Assembly: GCA_016860845.1 (NCBI GenBank)
Contig: BOKF01000008.1
Span: 186,001 to 250,000 of the forward strand
Reading direction: 5' to 3'
DNA length: 64,000 nt
DNA from: Chloroflexota bacterium
GTDB taxonomy: Bacteria; Chloroflexota; Anaerolineae; 4572-78; J111
Position 1 is the stretch's first letter, and the number at the start of each line of letters is the position of its first letter. The notes below the pieces were generated by a model, which was not told the DNA's origin, searched no databases, and worked only from the letters and a program-made list of their open reading frames with translations. The translations under genes were made by a program, and so were the position numbers. Positions 15,234 to 24,311 of this stretch are shown here, one piece after another.

Positions 15234-17423
15234 TTATGCCTCTATGTCATCTCTCCACTTGGAAATCATCACAACAATGCTGCGGCTTTTGACCGGGTAA
15301 GCAATCGTCGCCTCCAACTCCAGCTCTTGCCCAAGCGGATGAATATCCAGAGGCGAGGGCTGCCCGGTGTCGAGCGCCAGGTGCCAGCGGCCGTTGTGCG
15401 GGGCGGGGGGCAAATAAAAAAGACGGGGGCGGGTATCGGCATTGAACATCATTAACACGTCCACATCATCGGCGGGCGCGCCGGTTTCCTCTCTGGAACC
15501 GTCCATGACGCACATCAGCCATTTGCTCGACGGGTCCCAACTGGCGTCGAGCCCGCTGGGGCCGTACCAGTGAATATCGCGAAACTGGTCATCGTCCAGG
15601 TCGTGACCAGTGAAAAAGGTGGTCCGGCGGAAGACCGGATGGGCCTGGCGCAGGGCAATGACCTGCCGGGCAAAACGGAAAATATCGGGGTGCTTTTCCC
15701 GAAAACGCCAATCGTACCAGGAAATCTCGTTGTGCTGGCAGTAGGCATTGTTGTTGCCCTGCTGAGTCCGCCGGAACTCGTCGCCGCCCAGGAGCATCGG
15801 TGTGCCCTGCGATAGCATGAGGGTGGCCAAAAAGTTTTTGACCTGCCGGGAGCGGGTCGCTTCGACATGACGATCGTAGGTTGGGCCTTCGATGCCGTAG
15901 TTATAACTCGAGTTGTGATGGCTGCCGTCCTGGTTATGCTCGCCGTTGGCTTCGTTGTGCTTGGAGTTATAGCTGACCAGGTCGTTCACAGTAAAGCCAT
16001 CGTGGGCGGTGACGAAATTGATGCTATAGTTGGGCGAGCGGCCGTCGGGATAATACAAATCGGCGCTGCCGGCCAGGCGGGTCGCCAACGCGCCGGTTAA
16101 GCCGGGGTCGCCCCGCCAAAAGCGGCGAATGTCGTCGCGATACTGGTCGTTCCACTCGGCCCAGCGCCCGCCGGGGAAACGCCCGACCTGGTAGCCCCCC
16201 ACGTCCCACGGCTCGGCAATCAGTTTGGCCGTGCGCAACAGCGGGTCTTCGGCAATGCGGGTGGTCAGGGGCGGGTTACCGGAAACATGGCCCGTGCGCT
16301 CGCGGGTCAGGCTGGTGGCCAGGTCAAAGCGGAAGCCATCCACGTGCATGTCCTGGACCCAGTAGCGCAGGCAGTCAATGATGAAATCCTGCACCACCGG
16401 ATGGTTGGCGTTGACGGTGTTGCCCACGCCGGTGAAATCTTGATAGTAGCGCGGGTTGTCGGCCAGGATGTAATAGATACTGTTATCAATCCCCTTGAAA
16501 CTGAGCGTGGGGCCAAGCTGGTTGCCCTCGACGGTGTGGTTGAAGACCACATCCAAAATGACCTCCAACCCGGCCTGGTGCAGCGCCCGGACCATCTCCT
16601 TAAAAGCGACCACCTGCTGCCCCCGCTCTGCGCCGAGGTGGCTGTAATGACCTTTGGGCGCAAAAAAGCAAAGGGTGTTGTAGCCCCAGTAGTTGCGCAG
16701 CCGCTCGCCGGTTTTCGGGTTGAAGCGCCGGAACTCCCACTCGTCAAATTGGTGGATGGGCAGCAGTTCTATCGCGGTGACGCCCAATTCCCTGAAATAA
16801 GGGATTTTCTCGACCACGCCGGCGTAGGTACCGGGCTGGCTGACGTTGGCGCTGGGATGGCAGGTCAGGCTGCGGACGTGGGTTTCGTAAATGATGGTTT
16901 CATGCCAGGGCCGGTTGAGCGGGCGGTCGCCCTGCCAGTCAAAGCCGTCATCGCCGTAGACGATGCACTTGGGCATCCCGGCCAGGTTCGTCGTCGTCGA
17001 AAAGGAGAGATCAGCCCTGGGAGAGGTCCGATCGAAGCCAAAGGAGTGGCTGAAATCCCAGTGGAAGCTGGGGCCGCCGGTCAAGGCTTTGGTGTAGGGA
17101 TCGAGCAGCGGCTTGTGCCGGTTGAAGCGGTGGCCCTGCTCCGGCAGATAGGGGCCATCCATGCGGTAGAGATATAACTGGCCGTGCTGCACCCCGGAGA
17201 GGTGAATGTGCCAGATGTCGCCGGTGCGGTGGTTCCTGGAGTCCAGTTCAAATTCGTGGCTGGGAGCAGCGGCGGTCGGCTGGTCAAACAGCATCAGCCA
17301 GACGCGTTTGGCGTGGCGGCTAAAGATGGCGAAGTTGGCGCCGTCGGCGGTGACGGTTGCTCCCAAGGGGAGAGGGTGGCCGGGGGTGGATTGGATGGAT
17401 GATCTTAAAGAAGGTTGTGTCAA
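15234..17423 (-). CDS. glgX: Glycogen debranching enzyme GlgX (isoamylase type)
   Basis: 729 residues. An N-terminal CBM48-like domain (HPLPLGATVTADGANFAIFS) precedes a GH13 barrel. Catalytic motifs: DGFRFDLA near residue 364 (nucleophile Asp), LIAEPWD near 398 (acid/base Glu) and TAHDGFTVNDL near 473 (stabilising Asp). It hydrolyses alpha-1,6 branches of limit dextrin during glycogen breakdown, in the cytoplasm. The start is TTG at 17423: a stop lies two codons upstream and no ATG fits before the conserved N-terminus. Monocistronic, with its own terminator. Confidence 0.95.
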   Translation of the reverse strand: MTQPSLRSSIQSTPGHPLPLGATVTADGANFAIFSRHAKRVWLMLFDQPTAAAPSHEFELDSRNHRTGDIWHIHLSGVQHGQLYLYRMDGPYLPEQGHRFNRHKPLLDPYTKALTGGPSFHWDFSHSFGFDRTSPRADLSFSTTTNLAGMPKCIVYGDDGFDWQGDRPLNRPWHETIIYETHVRSLTCHPSANVSQPGTYAGVVEKIPYFRELGVTAIELLPIHQFDEWEFRRFNPKTGERLRNYWGYNTLCFFAPKGHYSHLGAERGQQVVAFKEMVRALHQAGLEVILDVVFNHTVEGNQLGPTLSFKGIDNSIYYILADNPRYYQDFTGVGNTVNANHPVVQDFIIDCLRYWVQDMHVDGFRFDLATSLTRERTGHVSGNPPLTTRIAEDPLLRTAKLIAEPWDVGGYQVGRFPGGRWAEWNDQYRDDIRRFWRGDPGLTGALATRLAGSADLYYPDGRSPNYSINFVTAHDGFTVNDLVSYNSKHNEANGEHNQDGSHHNSSYNYGIEGPTYDRHVEATRSRQVKNFLATLMLSQGTPMLLGGDEFRRTQQGNNNAYCQHNEISWYDWRFREKHPDIFRFARQVIALRQAHPVFRRTTFFTGHDLDDDQFRDIHWYGPSGLDASWDPSSKWLMCVMDGSREETGAPADDVDVLMMFNADTRPRLFYLPPAPHNGRWHLALDTGQPSPLDIHPLGQELELEATIAYPVKSRSIVVMISKWRDDIEA

Positions 17424-17724
17424 TTTTTAAGCGTAATTCCTAACCTGGACGAGCCAGAACCGAAGATATTTTAGACAAGATTTACAGGATAGATCAAACA
17501 AATCTTGTTAATCTTGTTAATCCTGTCCAAATTTCTTGCTCACTATACAAGAATTTGACTCGCAAGGAACTAAGGAGATAGAGGAATTATACATAAAAAT
17601 TATGAATATGACCAGTAAGCTTTGTAGTCCATTCGGACCAAAAGCCCTATGTCCTTTGACAATTCTGCAAATTCCAATGACAATTGTAGAAGAACTTCCC
17701 TGATCTAGAAGGAACTAACTATCT
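17424..17724. other. 301-bp intergenic region between divergent genes
   Basis: Lies between the glgX start and the membrane-protein gene at 17725. It contains an inverted, repetitive stretch near 17470-17540 (TTTACAGGATAGATC, then ATCTTGTTAATCTTGTTAATCCTGTC), again with a heptamer-like unit. No gene seen; promoters for both flanking genes are expected here. Confidence 0.5.
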
Positions 17725-19272
17725 ATGACTCGCACCAGACCCATACCTGCTTTAACCATCCCCCGCCTGCTGGTTGCTATTCTCTTCATCGCCATCTTCA
17801 CCATGGCCGTGCGCCTGCCCGCCGATACCGATACCTGGTGGCATCTCCGCTCCGGCCAATACATTGTCGAAAATGGCGTCGTGCCCACTACCGACCCTTT
17901 TTCCCACACCAAAGCGGGCCAGCCCTGGATTGATCACGGCTGGCTGGCTCAACTCTTTTGGTACGGCCTGTTTGCCCTGGGCGGCCTGCCAGGCCTGAGC
18001 CTGGGGCTGGCGTTGCTTGTCACTTTCACCTTCTGGCTGGTCTGGCAGGTGACGCCGGGGAATCTGTATGTCCGGGCTTTCACGATGGTCCTGGGGGCAG
18101 TTACCTCGGCAGTAATTTGGGTGGCCCGGCCGCAGATGGTTTCCTTTTTGCTGGCCGGGCTGGTGCTGTTCCTGCTGGAAAAATATAAGCGGGAAGGCCG
18201 GCGCTGGATTTACGCCCTGCCCCTGGTGACGCTGCTGTGGGTCAATATTCACGGCGGCTATGCCATTGCTTTTATGCTGCTGGGTGTTTACATCGTCGGC
18301 GAAATCTTCAATAACCTGACCCGCCACAGCGAAGACCCGCTGGTTCCCTGGCCGCGGCTTGGCCCGCTGCTGGTCGTCGGGGCTGTCAGCTTTGCCGTGG
18401 TGGTTATCAACCCGCATGGCTGGCAGATGTGGCTTTATCCCTTCCACACGGTCGGCATCGGCGCGCTGCGGGATTTCATCCAGGAGTGGCGCAGCCCCGA
18501 TTTTCACCTGTCGCTAACCTGGGCTTTCCTGGCCATGCTGCTGCTCAGCCTGGCTGCGCTGGGTCGCGCCGGCCGCCGCGCCGACTGGACCGATCTAGCC
18601 ATGTGGGCTTTATGGACGTTTTGGAGCCTCTTCGCCGCCCGCAATATCGGTCTGTACGGCTTATTAACCATTCCTGCCCTGGCTCGCTACGCCGACGCCG
18701 CCTGGGGGCAGTATTTACCCGGAGAAAGAAAAGGGAACTCATGGGAACTCGTAGGAACTAGAGACTCTGCTTCAGTTCCCTCAGTTCCTACGAGGTCCTT
18801 TTCTTCAACCCGGCTCAATTGGGTTTTGTTGGGCTTGGTATTGTTTGCGGCGCTGGTCAAAATTGGGGTGGCCCTGAATCCACAGGAGGCGATCAAAGCG
18901 GAACAGGAAGGACTGCCGGCCAAAGCAGTCCGGTTTATTCAGGAAAATAAACCGGCCGGCCCGCTGTTCAACAGTTACAATTGGGGCGGCTACCTGATCT
19001 ACAAATTGTGGCCCGCTTACCCGGTCTACATTGACGGCCGCACCGATTTGTACGACGACGCCTTTATCCGGCGCTACCTGGATACGGTGGCCGGCGGCGA
19101 GGGCTGGCAGCAGGTATTAGATGAGGATGGGATCAATCTGGTGCTTATCGAGAGTGGGAGCACTTTGGCTAAATTTTTGAAAAGTGATCCGGTCTGGCAA
19201 GAGCTTTATCACGACGAGATGGCCTCGATTTTTGCCCGCTCCCCAACGACCACCCGCTCCGGCGCCGAGTAG
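17725..19272 (+). CDS. Polytopic membrane protein (GT-C-like), function unknown
   Basis: 515 residues with about ten hydrophobic segments. The N-terminal loop PADTDTWWHLRSGQYI, the conserved WIDHGWLAQLFWY and the C-terminal VYIDGRTDLYDD recur in large bacterial membrane proteins with a GT-C-like layout, but I cannot assign a reaction. A translated inverted repeat (18724-18805) forms a loop between two hydrophobic segments (NSWELVGTRDSASVPSVPTR). The 3' end overlaps the convergent fdhD gene by 64 bp. Confidence 0.6.
   Translation: MTRTRPIPALTIPRLLVAILFIAIFTMAVRLPADTDTWWHLRSGQYIVENGVVPTTDPFSHTKAGQPWIDHGWLAQLFWYGLFALGGLPGLSLGLALLVTFTFWLVWQVTPGNLYVRAFTMVLGAVTSAVIWVARPQMVSFLLAGLVLFLLEKYKREGRRWIYALPLVTLLWVNIHGGYAIAFMLLGVYIVGEIFNNLTRHSEDPLVPWPRLGPLLVVGAVSFAVVVINPHGWQMWLYPFHTVGIGALRDFIQEWRSPDFHLSLTWAFLAMLLLSLAALGRAGRRADWTDLAMWALWTFWSLFAARNIGLYGLLTIPALARYADAAWGQYLPGERKGNSWELVGTRDSASVPSVPTRSFSSTRLNWVLLGLVLFAALVKIGVALNPQEAIKAEQEGLPAKAVRFIQENKPAGPLFNSYNWGGYLIYKLWPAYPVYIDGRTDLYDDAFIRRYLDTVAGGEGWQQVLDEDGINLVLIESGSTLAKFLKSDPVWQELYHDEMASIFARSPTTTRSGAE
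18724..18805. repeat. Inverted repeat inside a membrane-protein gene
   Basis: AAAAGGGAACTCATGGGAAC-TCGTAGGAACT is mirrored by CAGTTCCCTCAGTTCCTACGAG-CCTTTTCT about 15 bases later. The GGAACTC-type heptamers match the style of the intergenic repeats, yet this copy is in frame within the coding region at a predicted loop. Confidence 0.7.
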
Positions 19273-20021
19273 ACCCGGAAGGTGTTCCCCCGCGCATAGC
19301 CAATCACGGTGACATTCCAGGCCCGGCCCAATTCCACCGACAGGCTGGTCGGCGAGGTGCGTGAGATAACGATCGGGATTTTCATCTTGGCCGCCTTGCG
19401 CAGCATCTCCGAGCTGATCCGGCCCGATGCCAACAAAAGGCGACCCTCGGTCTCAACCCCCTGCTGCAGCGCCTGGCCCCACAGCCGGTCAACCGTATTA
19501 TGCCGCCCGACATCCTGGGCCACCAAGAGCAGCTCCTGGCCGTCGCTCAAAGCCGAGGTGTGGACGCCGCGCACTTCCTGGTACAGCTCGGCGGCTTGGT
19601 GCAGTTGGTGCATTAACCGGCTGACCTGAGCGGGCGTCACACTCGCTGCGGTATTCAAGGGTGGGTAGCGCTGGCTGAGGTCGTCGAAGGTGACGCCCCC
19701 GCCGCAGCCGGACGTGATGATCTGCCGCTTGGGCGGGCTGAAGCTCAGGTCGCGCAGCCAGATGTCCACGCAGGTTTTGCTCTCCGCAAGATGGAGGACC
19801 TCAATATCGGCCAGGCTGTGAATGAATCCCTCCGAGCGCAGAAAACCGAGCGCCAGCTCTTCCAGGCGATGCGGGGTACACATAAACGTTGCCAATTCCT
19901 GCCCGTTGACCGAGATACAGACCAGAGTCTCTTGAATCACGGCGCTCTCGACCGGGCTGGCGGTGTCACCCTTGTAGAGTACGTATGTAGTGGGCTGAAT
20001 CCCGTCTTTATCGTTAATCAT
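19209..20021 (-). CDS. fdhD: Formate dehydrogenase accessory sulfurtransferase FdhD
   Basis: 270 residues. Family motifs: CISVNGQELATFMCTPHRLEEL near residues 35-55, TSGCGGGVTF with the sulfur-carrying Cys106, and QDVGRHNTVDRLWG near 170. FdhD moves sulfur from the cysteine desulfurase to the bis-MGD molybdenum/tungsten cofactor and is needed for formate dehydrogenase activity. It is the last of ten minus-strand genes that start with the formate dehydrogenase catalytic subunit. Its 3' end overlaps the convergent gene at 17725-19272. Confidence 0.95.
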   Translation of the reverse strand: MINDKDGIQPTTYVLYKGDTASPVESAVIQETLVCISVNGQELATFMCTPHRLEELALGFLRSEGFIHSLADIEVLHLAESKTCVDIWLRDLSFSPPKRQIITSGCGGGVTFDDLSQRYPPLNTAASVTPAQVSRLMHQLHQAAELYQEVRGVHTSALSDGQELLLVAQDVGRHNTVDRLWGQALQQGVETEGRLLLASGRISSEMLRKAAKMKIPIVISRTSPTSLSVELGRAWNVTVIGYARGNTFRVYSAPERVVVGERAKIEAISS

Positions 20022-20044
20022 ATCTACATTCTACCCGGCAAAAA

Positions 20045-20074
20045 GCGGAGTGCAAACCCGGTTTGCTTTGCCGC
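20045..20074. repeat. Palindrome of the CGGAGTGCAAACC family
   Basis: GCGGAGTGCAAACC-CGGTTTGCTTTGCCGC forms a stem-loop with internal mismatches. It lies 23 bp upstream of fdhD, between fdhD and the Mrp gene. The same words occur in the palindrome at 55733-55755. Confidence 0.65.
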
Positions 20075-20114
20075 AAGCCAGCCTTGCCTTCCTGTTACCG
20101 AGAGCTTGATCGAT

Positions 20115-21242
20115 TTAGATTAGCTTAAGCTCTGGATAAACTTTGTAGCCGGGGGAGGTCAAACGCGGTGAGGGCAGATTTCGCAGGGTAGAGGCAATCG
20201 TCTCGCCCGCTTGGCGCAGCGCCCGCCCGGCGGGCGAGTCAGGCGCGGCTGTGACGACCGGCTGCCCGATATCGCCGCCAAGGCCCACGCCCGGATCGAG
20301 CGGGACACGGCCCAGCAGCGGCAGACCAAGCTGCCGGCTCAATCGCTCACCGCCTGGCCCATAGATGGCTTCTTCCTGCCCGCAGTGGGGACAGACATAA
20401 TAACTCATGTTTTCGACAAAACCCAGCACCTTGATGTCCAACTGGCGGAACATCTCCGTCCCTTTGACGACGTCGGCCAGGGCGACATCCTGGGGTGTGG
20501 TGACCATCACCGCGCCGCTCAAAGGGAGGGATTGGGTCAGGGTCAACTGTACATCGCCGGTGCCGGGGGGTAAATCTACGACCAGCACATCCAGGCTGCC
20601 CCACATCACATCCCGCAAGAGTTGGCGGATGGCCTGGTGCAGCATCGGCCCGCGCCAGATGACCGGCGCTTCGGGGGGAACCAGCAGGCCCATAGACATC
20701 ACTTTAAGCCCGTAGGCGCTGGGCGGAAAAATCTGCTCGCCAAAGGCGAAAGGCGGCTCATCTTTGAGGCCGAGCATAAGCGGTACGTTTGGGCCGTGAA
20801 TGTCGCCGTCCAGCAGCCCAACCCGCTGGCCGGCCTCAGCCAGGGCCACCGCCAGGTTGACAGCCACGGTAGACTTGCCGACACCGCCCTTGCCGCTGGC
20901 TACCGCCACCACATGCCTGGCGTCGAGATTCAGCCGGGTCGTATCGCGTAGCTGCGAATTCGGACTGCTTTCAAAGGTGATCCCAACCGCCTTCACGCCG
21001 GGGAGCGCCAGCACCGCCCGCCGGGCCATGCGTTCCAGGGGGATTTGCAGGGGGCTGCCGGCCTCGCGCAGCCGGATGGTGAAGCTGACGCTTCCATCTC
21101 GGCAGGCGACATCCTTGACCATGCCCAGGGAGACGATATCACGATTGACTTCCGGTTCCAGTACCTTACCCAGCGCCGCCAGGATGCGATCGGGAGAAAT
21201 TGAAGGTGAAGTTTTCTTCAATAACCCAAAAAGATTGGGCAT
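20115..21242 (-). CDS. Mrp/NBP35/ApbC-type Fe-S cluster carrier ATPase
   Basis: 375 residues. An N-terminal MIP18/DUF59 domain (DRILAALGKVLEPEVNRDIV) is followed by a P-loop ATPase with the deviant Walker A GKGGVGKST at 117-125 and a YVCPHCG cluster-binding pair near residue 280. Such proteins hold and transfer 4Fe-4S clusters in the cytoplasm. It lies between fdhE and fdhD, which suggests it helps load the Fe-S clusters of the formate dehydrogenase, although housekeeping use is also possible. Confidence 0.93.
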   Translation of the reverse strand: MPNLFGLLKKTSPSISPDRILAALGKVLEPEVNRDIVSLGMVKDVACRDGSVSFTIRLREAGSPLQIPLERMARRAVLALPGVKAVGITFESSPNSQLRDTTRLNLDARHVVAVASGKGGVGKSTVAVNLAVALAEAGQRVGLLDGDIHGPNVPLMLGLKDEPPFAFGEQIFPPSAYGLKVMSMGLLVPPEAPVIWRGPMLHQAIRQLLRDVMWGSLDVLVVDLPPGTGDVQLTLTQSLPLSGAVMVTTPQDVALADVVKGTEMFRQLDIKVLGFVENMSYYVCPHCGQEEAIYGPGGERLSRQLGLPLLGRVPLDPGVGLGGDIGQPVVTAAPDSPAGRALRQAGETIASTLRNLPSPRLTSPGYKVYPELKLI

Positions 21243-21255
21243 AGGTTTACCCCAA

Positions 21256-21420
21256 GTGTCACTGCTTCGCGTGAGCGCAGCGAAGAATCCCTAAAGCCGC
21301 TGCAGAGAGGATATTTCACTGGTAAAAGGACAATTTGGCTCATTTTCTTTGATCCCGCCATCTTCATTTCAGATATCCACGCAGGGATTCTTCGGCCTAC
21401 GGCCTCAGAATGACATGATG
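21256..21420. repeat. Inverted repeat with the phrase GTCATTCTGAG...CGAAGAATCC
   Basis: The left arm (TGTCACTGCTTCGCGTGAGC, GCAGCGAAGAATCCCT) and the right arm (AGGGATTCTTCGGCC, CTCAGAATGACATGATG) pair at their ends across about 90 bases. A related inverted repeat is at 46480-46556. It fills the gap between fdhE and the Mrp gene. Confidence 0.6.
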
Positions 21421-21428
21421 TTAGGTTT

Positions 21429-22391
21429 TTAACGGCTATAACCTCGCTCCGTGGCAATCAAATCCAAATGCAAGGTTGCCAAATCCTCCACCGGCAGCAG
21501 ATCTACCGGCGTTGGCTCAAAGGTGACGACGACTTTAAGATAGTGCTGGCAAGCGTCACAGGTCTGGAGGCTGTACTTCTCCTCTTCACCCTCGACGGTA
21601 AGGTAGCCAAGCGAGCGGTAATTCTCATGGGCACAGAAGGCGCACTTGAGCCGGGGATACGACCAGTCAGCGCCGCACATGCCACAGCGCAGGTGGCGAG
21701 CGCCCTCCTTGCCCTGGATTTCGGCCAGAGCCGCCGGGCTGCCGCAGACCGGGCATTGGCCGCGCCGCCACTCATTCAAATCTACCCTGCTTTTGAAGCC
21801 CGCAGCCCAGACGCGCAGGGTCGGCTTGAGGCTGGTTTGAGCCAGAGTGCGCAGCAGTTCAGCCTCGAGCTTGAGTTCGTGAGCAGCCAGTTCAATGAAG
21901 GCATGATCCCCGGCGGCCAGGGCGCTCCAAATCGGCGGCAGGTGGAGTTGTTTTTGCTCTACCACCCGGCGAATCTGTCCGGCGGCAGTACCCCGCAAAG
22001 CTGCCTCGTTGCCGTTGCGGGCCTGCTGCAGCAGTTTGGCCGAATCAGGCTGGCCTCGCGAGAATAGGCCCCAGCCATTTTTTGAGGAACGGGCTGGCTG
22101 TCCCACCGCTTCGACGACTCGGCACAGACGGATGAAAAGATCGCGAGTGCGTTCCGGGTCGAGCGGCAAATCTTCGCCCAGCAGTAAGGGAATGTCTGCC
22201 GCGAGCTTATTTCGAGCCGTTTCAGGCGGCAGGGTGAAGGGTTCCACGTCCGCCTGGGCCTGGCGCAGCAGCGGCAGCGCTGCTTGATAAAAAGCAACCG
22301 GTTCGGCCAGCTCCGGCTTCCGTTCAACCAGATTATTCAGGCGGTTTATAAGGGCCGTTGTCTGGGGGTCTAACGTCGCAGTTCGCACCAT
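21429..22391 (-). CDS. fdhE: Formate dehydrogenase accessory protein FdhE
   Basis: 320 residues. The C-terminal half has the four CxxC pairs of FdhE rubredoxin-like knuckles: CPVCGSP, CGMCGADW, CAFC and CDACQHYLK. FdhE binds the formate dehydrogenase catalytic subunit before Tat export and is needed for an active enzyme. The start is 5 bp after the stop of the VOC gene, so translation is probably coupled. Cytoplasmic. Confidence 0.93.
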   Translation of the reverse strand: MVRTATLDPQTTALINRLNNLVERKPELAEPVAFYQAALPLLRQAQADVEPFTLPPETARNKLAADIPLLLGEDLPLDPERTRDLFIRLCRVVEAVGQPARSSKNGWGLFSRGQPDSAKLLQQARNGNEAALRGTAAGQIRRVVEQKQLHLPPIWSALAAGDHAFIELAAHELKLEAELLRTLAQTSLKPTLRVWAAGFKSRVDLNEWRRGQCPVCGSPAALAEIQGKEGARHLRCGMCGADWSYPRLKCAFCAHENYRSLGYLTVEGEEEKYSLQTCDACQHYLKVVVTFEPTPVDLLPVEDLATLHLDLIATERGYSR

Positions 22392-22396
22392 AGGGA

Positions 22397-22801
22397 TTAA
22401 GTGAGCGGCGCCGTCAGTTCGATTTGGATGTTGTCCGGATCGCGGATAGCCAGGACCGCAATCCCAAAAGGCTCATGCCGCTTAATCTCGCCGTGTTCTA
22501 TCTCGTGGGCATCCAGTAATTTTACGGCTGCCTCAAGATCGGCCATGCTGGCCACGCTGAAACTTACGTGATCCAGCCCAACGCGATTCTCATTAAAGCG
22601 ATCATTGGGGATTGCCTGGGCTGGGTCGGGTGGAAGGTTTAGCACTAACAGCATTGTGCCATTACTCATAATGGTTTTGGGGCCGAACTCAGTTACTTTT
22701 TGAAAGTTGAACAGTTCTGAATAGAAACGTAGGGAACGGTCTACATCCGCTACCGTTAAGGTGAGGTGATGAACTCCCTGGGTTGAAATTTGGTCAGCCA
22801 T
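22397..22801 (-). CDS. VOC (glyoxalase/dioxygenase) family protein
   Basis: 134 residues, two beta-alpha-beta-beta-beta modules. HHLTLTVADVDRSLRFYSELF at the start and GLDHVSFSV in the middle carry the usual metal-ligand His positions; DPDNIQIELTA near the end gives the Glu ligand. Substrate unknown; the superfamily includes glyoxalase I, dioxygenases and resistance proteins. AAGGAGAT precedes the ATG. It lies tightly before fdhE in the formate dehydrogenase array. Confidence 0.88.
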   Translation of the reverse strand: MADQISTQGVHHLTLTVADVDRSLRFYSELFNFQKVTEFGPKTIMSNGTMLLVLNLPPDPAQAIPNDRFNENRVGLDHVSFSVASMADLEAAVKLLDAHEIEHGEIKRHEPFGIAVLAIRDPDNIQIELTAPLT

Positions 22802-22867
22802 TTTAATCTCCTTTCTGATTTACAATTGTCAGCCGCAATAAGGTAAAAAGGGATATCTAACGAGTTG

Positions 22868-23179
22868 TTACACTCCAGATACATGACCAGAAATCTCAGT
22901 ACCCCCGGTTTCCACCATTTCAACAATCCGTGCCTGGGGGTTCGTCATTACCTGGCCCTCGACGCGACTCCAGAGGACGCGCAGGGCGGCGAGCAAGGCT
23001 TCGGCCTGGCTCAGGGTATCAAACTCAAGGTCAATTATGGCATAGTTGGGATCGCCAATCGGCCGTAAGATCCGGTAGCGGCGTACCCCCGACTTCTCCC
23101 GGCCGACGGGATCACTGTCAAAAGCCTTTTTCCAGCCCTCAAAATTGGGGACCGGGTGCTCAATATGCAGAATGTACAT
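22868..23179 (-). CDS. Small conserved-type protein, ferredoxin-like fold suspected
   Basis: 103 residues. MYILHIEHPVPNFEGWKKAFD followed by YRILRPIGDPNYAIIDLEFD resembles the dimeric alpha/beta barrel (antibiotic-monooxygenase-like) layout of small stress or monooxygenase proteins, but no catalytic residues can be named. AAGGAAC lies before the start. Between a helical protein gene and the VOC gene in the formate dehydrogenase array. Function unknown. Confidence 0.6.
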   Translation of the reverse strand: MYILHIEHPVPNFEGWKKAFDSDPVGREKSGVRRYRILRPIGDPNYAIIDLEFDTLSQAEALLAALRVLWSRVEGQVMTNPQARIVEMVETGGTEISGHVSGV

Positions 23180-23201
23180 TTCAGTTCCTTTCGCTCGTTT
23201 G

Positions 23202-23489
23202 TCAACCCTTCTCTTGCGCGGCCAGGGTCCGCAGAGCCTGCACCGTTTCTTGCAGCTCCAGGCCGCCTAACTCAAGCAGCATTCCAATTTCACGCTGTAA
23301 ATGCACCAGCATACCATGTAACATGGCTGTTTGCAGCATATCATCGGTCTGCTGCCAGATATTGGCCTGTTTGGCTTCGTCCAGCCAGGTGGCCAGGCGT
23401 TCCATTGTTTTTAAGGCGTCGTCCGCCGTCCGGTCTCGCTGGCGCGAACCGGGGGTAAAGACTTTGCCTTCGCCGTCTCGTCCCGCCAT
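23202..23489 (-). CDS. Small helical protein, unknown
   Basis: 95 residues, mostly predicted helix with heptad-like leucines (MLHGMLVHLQREIGMLLELGG). No Cys, no membrane segment and no motif I recognise. GTGAGGTAAAC precedes the ATG. It is 12 bp downstream of the 241-residue unknown gene and 22 bp upstream of the next small gene, so it belongs to the same transcript. Real by spacing and frame, function unknown. Confidence 0.55.
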   Translation of the reverse strand: MAGRDGEGKVFTPGSRQRDRTADDALKTMERLATWLDEAKQANIWQQTDDMLQTAMLHGMLVHLQREIGMLLELGGLELQETVQALRTLAAQEKG

Positions 23490-23501
23490 TGTTTACCTCA
23501 C

Positions 23502-24227
23502 TCAATTCCAAATTCTGGATTGGCACCTGCTGCTGCGGATCACCAGGTAGGCCCATTGAGTTAAATGATACCGGGGCGGCTGTAGAAACCCGGCCGGGAG
23601 CGCCGTTACCTGCCCGTTCTGCAAAACGGGTTCATTTCGACGGGCCTCCAGAGTTGGACGGTCAGGGCGGCGGTAGCGGTCATAGACAATAATGTGAAAA
23701 CCCTGCTTCTTGACCCTTTTTAAAGCAGCAAGCCAGACCTGAAGCCGAAAGAGCATTTTGATTGATCCGGCCATCTCTGAAACAGGGTGGTTCGGGGCTA
23801 GCGCCTCCCTAAGCCGGCTGGCTGTCGTTGGCTCCACCGACTTGGCCAAGAATTCGCCGATATCCTCCAGCAATCTGTCAATATCATGCTCGGTAAGAGG
23901 TTGTTCCTTGAGCGCCATTAACCCGGCCACTTTTTGGCGAGTTTGTCGTTCCAGAAAGTGCAGCCGCCCAAAGGCTTGATCCAAAACCTGCGGGGATGCA
24001 AGCAGATTGTTTAGCTCCGCAATCAACGCAAGCGCCTCATCCTCCCGGCAGTACAAAATTAACCGTTGGCGGGCTGCCAGACGGGCGGCGCTAACACTGA
24101 AGCCATTCACCGATTTCCATGGATGACGAATATCGTCTATGTGGAGAGTAGCCTCATGGCTAGATGATTGGCTTGCCGGAGAAAAGAGCGAGGCAGGCGG
24201 CACAGTTCTTCGAAATTCATTGTTCAT
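23502..24227 (-). CDS. Unknown protein in the formate dehydrogenase array
   Basis: 241 residues, soluble. A helical central part (LIAELNNLLASPQVLDQAFGR, HDIDRLLEDIGEFLAKS) is followed by a basic segment (VWLAALKRVKKQGFHIIVYDR) and a Pro/Arg-rich tail. I recognise no domain. It lies 84 bp after the NrfD-like gene and starts a run of three unrecognised genes between the enzyme subunits and the maturation genes. Confidence 0.55.
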   Translation of the reverse strand: MNNEFRRTVPPASLFSPASQSSSHEATLHIDDIRHPWKSVNGFSVSAARLAARQRLILYCREDEALALIAELNNLLASPQVLDQAFGRLHFLERQTRQKVAGLMALKEQPLTEHDIDRLLEDIGEFLAKSVEPTTASRLREALAPNHPVSEMAGSIKMLFRLQVWLAALKRVKKQGFHIIVYDRYRRPDRPTLEARRNEPVLQNGQVTALPAGFLQPPRYHLTQWAYLVIRSSRCQSRIWN

Positions 24228-24311
24228 TGCGGTAATTTGCCTTAAAGGATAGGACTAACTTTGACCGTCAGACCTCGGAGATTGATTAAACCTCCGAGGT
24301 CTTGACTAGGA

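Noticed and set aside
16287..17177. Long plus-strand frame of 296 codons opposite glgX
   Set aside because: It is a shadow of the GC-rich glgX gene, whose minus-strand frame carries all GH13 catalytic motifs.
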